Assembly: GCA_030431165.1 (NCBI GenBank)
Contig: JAUIJQ010000133.1
Span: 1 to 7,761, forward strand
DNA: 7,761 nucleotides
Reading direction: 5' to 3'
Source: Rhodothermia bacterium
Lineage (GTDB): Bacteria > Bacteroidota > Rhodothermia > Rhodothermales > JABDKH01
Shown in pieces: positions 6,837 through 7,761 of this stretch. The notes under the pieces are model-generated. The model was not told where the DNA came from. It searched no databases and saw nothing but the letters and a program-made list of their open reading frames with translations. Positions within the stretch are counted from its first letter, which is position 1. Every line of letters begins with the position of its first letter. The position numbers and the translations under genes are program-made.

Positions 6837-7651
6837 GAGATGTCTTTTTGTATCGGCATACGGTGTTGGTCGCGACGTTCAGCCACGGGCCACGCTCGCC
6901 ATTCATCCACCAGGTTGACGATGCCATTGACCGAAGCTTCGAGTATGACCCTGCCTTTCTCGGCAGTGGCGGTCGTGGGGTCCCCGTGGACGCCGGTCTC
7001 TGTCCAACGCCCCCAATAGTCGGAGAAGCGTACGGGGTACCTGGCGATGCTGTCAGACGAGACGTAGTCCCCGGCGACGTCGTTGTCCTCGACAGCCTTT
7101 GCCATCCTGACCCGTTCGGGCGCAAGGGCGAGGTAGAGGGATGTTTCAAACTCGTCGGCGTGCGCCATGACTTCGGTGTCGCGAACCGAAGAAAAAGCGT
7201 CCACGGCAAGTGCGAAGTAGTTCACTGAAGCACACAGGGAGCGTGTCTCCAGCACCGTCCTTCGCGCCGCGATGTCATTCGTCGGCGTGTTGGATCCATG
7301 CCCGTTCACAATCAGGATCTTCTCAAAGCCGTGATAGGCAACGCTCTTCGTGATGTTGACGAGGTACTCGATATAGACGTCGGGTTCGATGTGGATCGTT
7401 CCCGGAAAATCGATGTGGTGGCGATTGAGCCCGTAGGAAATCGGAGGGAGGACAAGGATGCGATCGGGCGCCCGCTTGCCGGCTTCAAGGCATACTGACT
7501 CAGCAAGGAAGACATCGACGTCCAGCGGCAGGTGGTGTCCGTGTTGTTCGGTAGATCCCGTGGGAAGCAAGACCACCTTTTGTGCTTCGATGGCGTCGTT
7601 CATCTCGTCCCAGGTCAGGCGATTGAAGCGGTATTCGTCGAGAGCGTGCAT
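6827..7651 (-). CDS. Creatininase-family metal-dependent hydrolase
   Basis: This 274-residue protein belongs to the creatininase (creatinine amidohydrolase) fold family of cytoplasmic, usually dinuclear metal hydrolases. PTGSTEQHGHHLPLDVD (30-46) supplies Glu35, His37 and Asp46 with the family spacing. His118 lies in VNGHGSN (115-121), HADEFETS (164-171) carries the late acidic residues Glu167 and Glu169, and GVHGDPTTATAEKG (220-233) is the usual C-terminal motif. True creatininases have a metal-binding Glu two residues after the His of the NGH motif; here that residue is Ser120, so a different ligand set and substrate are likely. As recalled, the family also includes mycofactocin-maturation and cyclitol ring-opening hydrolases. 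The ATG at 7651 is preferred to the in-frame TTG at 7663; neither has a Shine-Dalgarno sequence. The gene's end overlaps the start of the enolase-superfamily gene, so the two form a translationally coupled pair that probably acts in one catabolic route. Confidence 0.92.
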   Translation of the reverse strand: MHALDEYRFNRLTWDEMNDAIEAQKVVLLPTGSTEQHGHHLPLDVDVFLAESVCLEAGKRAPDRILVLPPISYGLNRHHIDFPGTIHIEPDVYIEYLVNITKSVAYHGFEKILIVNGHGSNTPTNDIAARRTVLETRSLCASVNYFALAVDAFSSVRDTEVMAHADEFETSLYLALAPERVRMAKAVEDNDVAGDYVSSDSIARYPVRFSDYWGRWTETGVHGDPTTATAEKGRVILEASVNGIVNLVDEWRAWPVAERRDQHRMPIQKDISWR

Positions 7652-7761
7652 AGGCGGGATCAATTTATCTGGGTCTGCTGGATATTGGCGTGAACGGAAC
7701 TTACGGGAACTTAGAATCCGGATCGCTACAGGAGCACGTGCAAAACCTATCTTTCGTTCTG
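7652..7761 (-). promoter_or_regulatory. Upstream region of creatininase-enolase operon, with direct repeats
   Basis: This 110-bp right-edge segment should carry the promoter of the minus-strand operon. GGAACTTA occurs twice, at 7696-7703 and 7706-7713, exactly 10 bp apart, so two identical faces lie on the same side of the helix. A weak -10-like GATAAA (minus strand, 7669-7664) with TTCACG (7694-7689) 19 nt upstream is a poor promoter match, but it places the repeats just upstream, where an activator would bind. Evidence is motif-level only. Confidence 0.25.

Noticed and set aside
7730..7761. AGGAG followed by GTG and eight open codons on the plus strand, a possible divergent gene start
   Set aside because: Only 24 nt of frame are visible and the spacing to the GTG is short (3 nt); it cannot be distinguished from chance without sequence beyond the edge.
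1..7761. tRNA, CRISPR, insertion sequence, phage or defence genes
   Set aside because: I looked in the spacers and at gene boundaries and saw no cloverleaf, spaced repeat array, terminal inverted repeats or transposase-like reading frame.

Overview
The window is a stretch of bacterial chromosome with roughly mid-to-high fifties percent GC by eye. It is fully coding except for one 268-bp divergent spacer, one 71-bp spacer and the right edge. It carries six complete genes and one truncated gene in three operon-like blocks. The organism is Gram-negative: there is a predicted periplasmic lipoprotein peptidase, a Sec-secreted partner and a lipoprotein-like ABC binding protein. None of the start codons has a good Shine-Dalgarno sequence, and there is a C-rich repeated spacer. 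Together these hint at the Bacteroidota/Rhodothermota side or a similar lineage such as Gemmatimonadota, but the assignment is only suggestive.

Block 1 (minus strand, 2526 down to 1) holds an atypical short-chain dehydrogenase (SDR), then a family-5 ABC substrate-binding protein 1 nt later, then 4 nt later the start of a DppB/OppB-type permease that runs off the left edge. It reads as one transcript for uptake and oxidation or reduction of an unknown solute. Block 2 (plus strand, 2795-5691) is a pair of M16B zinc-metallopeptidase paralogues. The first keeps the zinc site (HLFEH plus a distal Glu) but lacks the C-terminal Arg/Tyr pair. The second has lost the zinc site but keeps the Arg/Tyr pair. 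They look like the two complementary halves of an obligate heterodimer in the periplasm, tethered by the lipid of the first subunit. Block 3 (minus strand, 7651 down to 5715) is a creatininase-family metal-dependent amidohydrolase/hydrolase whose stop codon overlaps the start of a mandelate-racemase-like enolase-superfamily enzyme.

Blocks 2 and 3 converge with only 23 nt between their stop codons and no convincing terminator. Blocks 1 and 2 diverge from the 2527-2794 spacer, which contains a perfect 15-bp inverted repeat. Blocks 1 and 3 together (SDR, creatininase-like hydrolase, enolase-superfamily enzyme, ABC importer) resemble a catabolic set for a sugar acid or cyclitol. That link is inference, and the substrate cannot be read from the sequence.

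No RNA genes, CRISPR arrays, insertion sequences, phage genes or defence genes were seen. The most interesting content is enzymological: the split M16 pair, an SDR with Ser and Arg in place of the YxxxK Tyr and Lys, and an enolase-superfamily enzyme with KxG in place of KxK.
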